A stretch of 64,000 nt of DNA from Salibacteraceae bacterium. Its GTDB lineage: Bacteria > Bacteroidota > Bacteroidia > Flavobacteriales_G > Salibacteraceae. Below, in pieces: positions 63,954-64,000 of this stretch. The notes under the pieces are model-generated. The model made no database searches, was not told the DNA's origin, and saw only the letters and a list, made by a program, of their open reading frames with translations. A program made the translations under genes and the position numbers. Location of the stretch: contig JAGYJZ010000002.1 in NCBI GenBank assembly GCA_018401875.1, positions 202,806-266,805 on the forward strand, given 5' to 3'. How positions within the stretch are numbered: the stretch's first letter is position 1; each line of letters begins with the position of its first letter.

Positions 63954-64000
<47 letters not shown>

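Overview
The window is a chromosomal segment that looks like Bacteroidota (Flavobacteriia-like): type IX secretion sorting domains, TTG-N18/19-TAnnTTTG promoters, an isolated atpDC pair and DUF4290-murA. I saw no prophage, transposon, CRISPR or classical defence island. Positions 1-20600 (minus strand) hold a fused str/S10/spc/alpha ribosomal-protein super-operon (rpsL to rplQ) followed by carA, eno and the start of gltA. The rest is mostly housekeeping: a UvrD helicase, DUF4290, murA, a TlpA-like thioredoxin, grpE-dnaJ, an ABC exporter, an orphan sigma54-type response regulator, two large T9SS surface proteins, alaS, an M23 peptidase, MerR, hldD, a PTPS-like gene with folE, fabD, a CpsB-like PHP phosphatase, a cyclophilin lipoprotein, an LRR protein, ribF, atpDC, two deoxynucleoside kinases, GH3, a PolX-like protein, sppA, folK, an OmpA/TPR lipoprotein, a SpoU/TrmH methyltransferase, mutS and a truncated tRNA-Gly(GCC). 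The observations most worth a second look are: (1) a sigma54-type (-24/-12) promoter with an upstream interrupted palindrome in front of grpE-dnaJ, close to an orphan sigma54 activator that has no DNA-binding domain and a GAFTSA loop; (2) a 102-nt intergenic region between rpsD and rpoA with nested, mutually exclusive complementary segments, a candidate new ribosomal-protein RNA regulator; (3) a 46-codon lipoprotein gene missed by the ORF track; (4) a PolX homologue whose polymerase active site looks decayed while the PHP domain is intact; (5) a DnaJ with half of the zinc-finger domain; (6) two neighbouring T9SS proteins sharing a module, the first preceded by three poly-T tracts. All calls are from reading the sequence; no searches were run.
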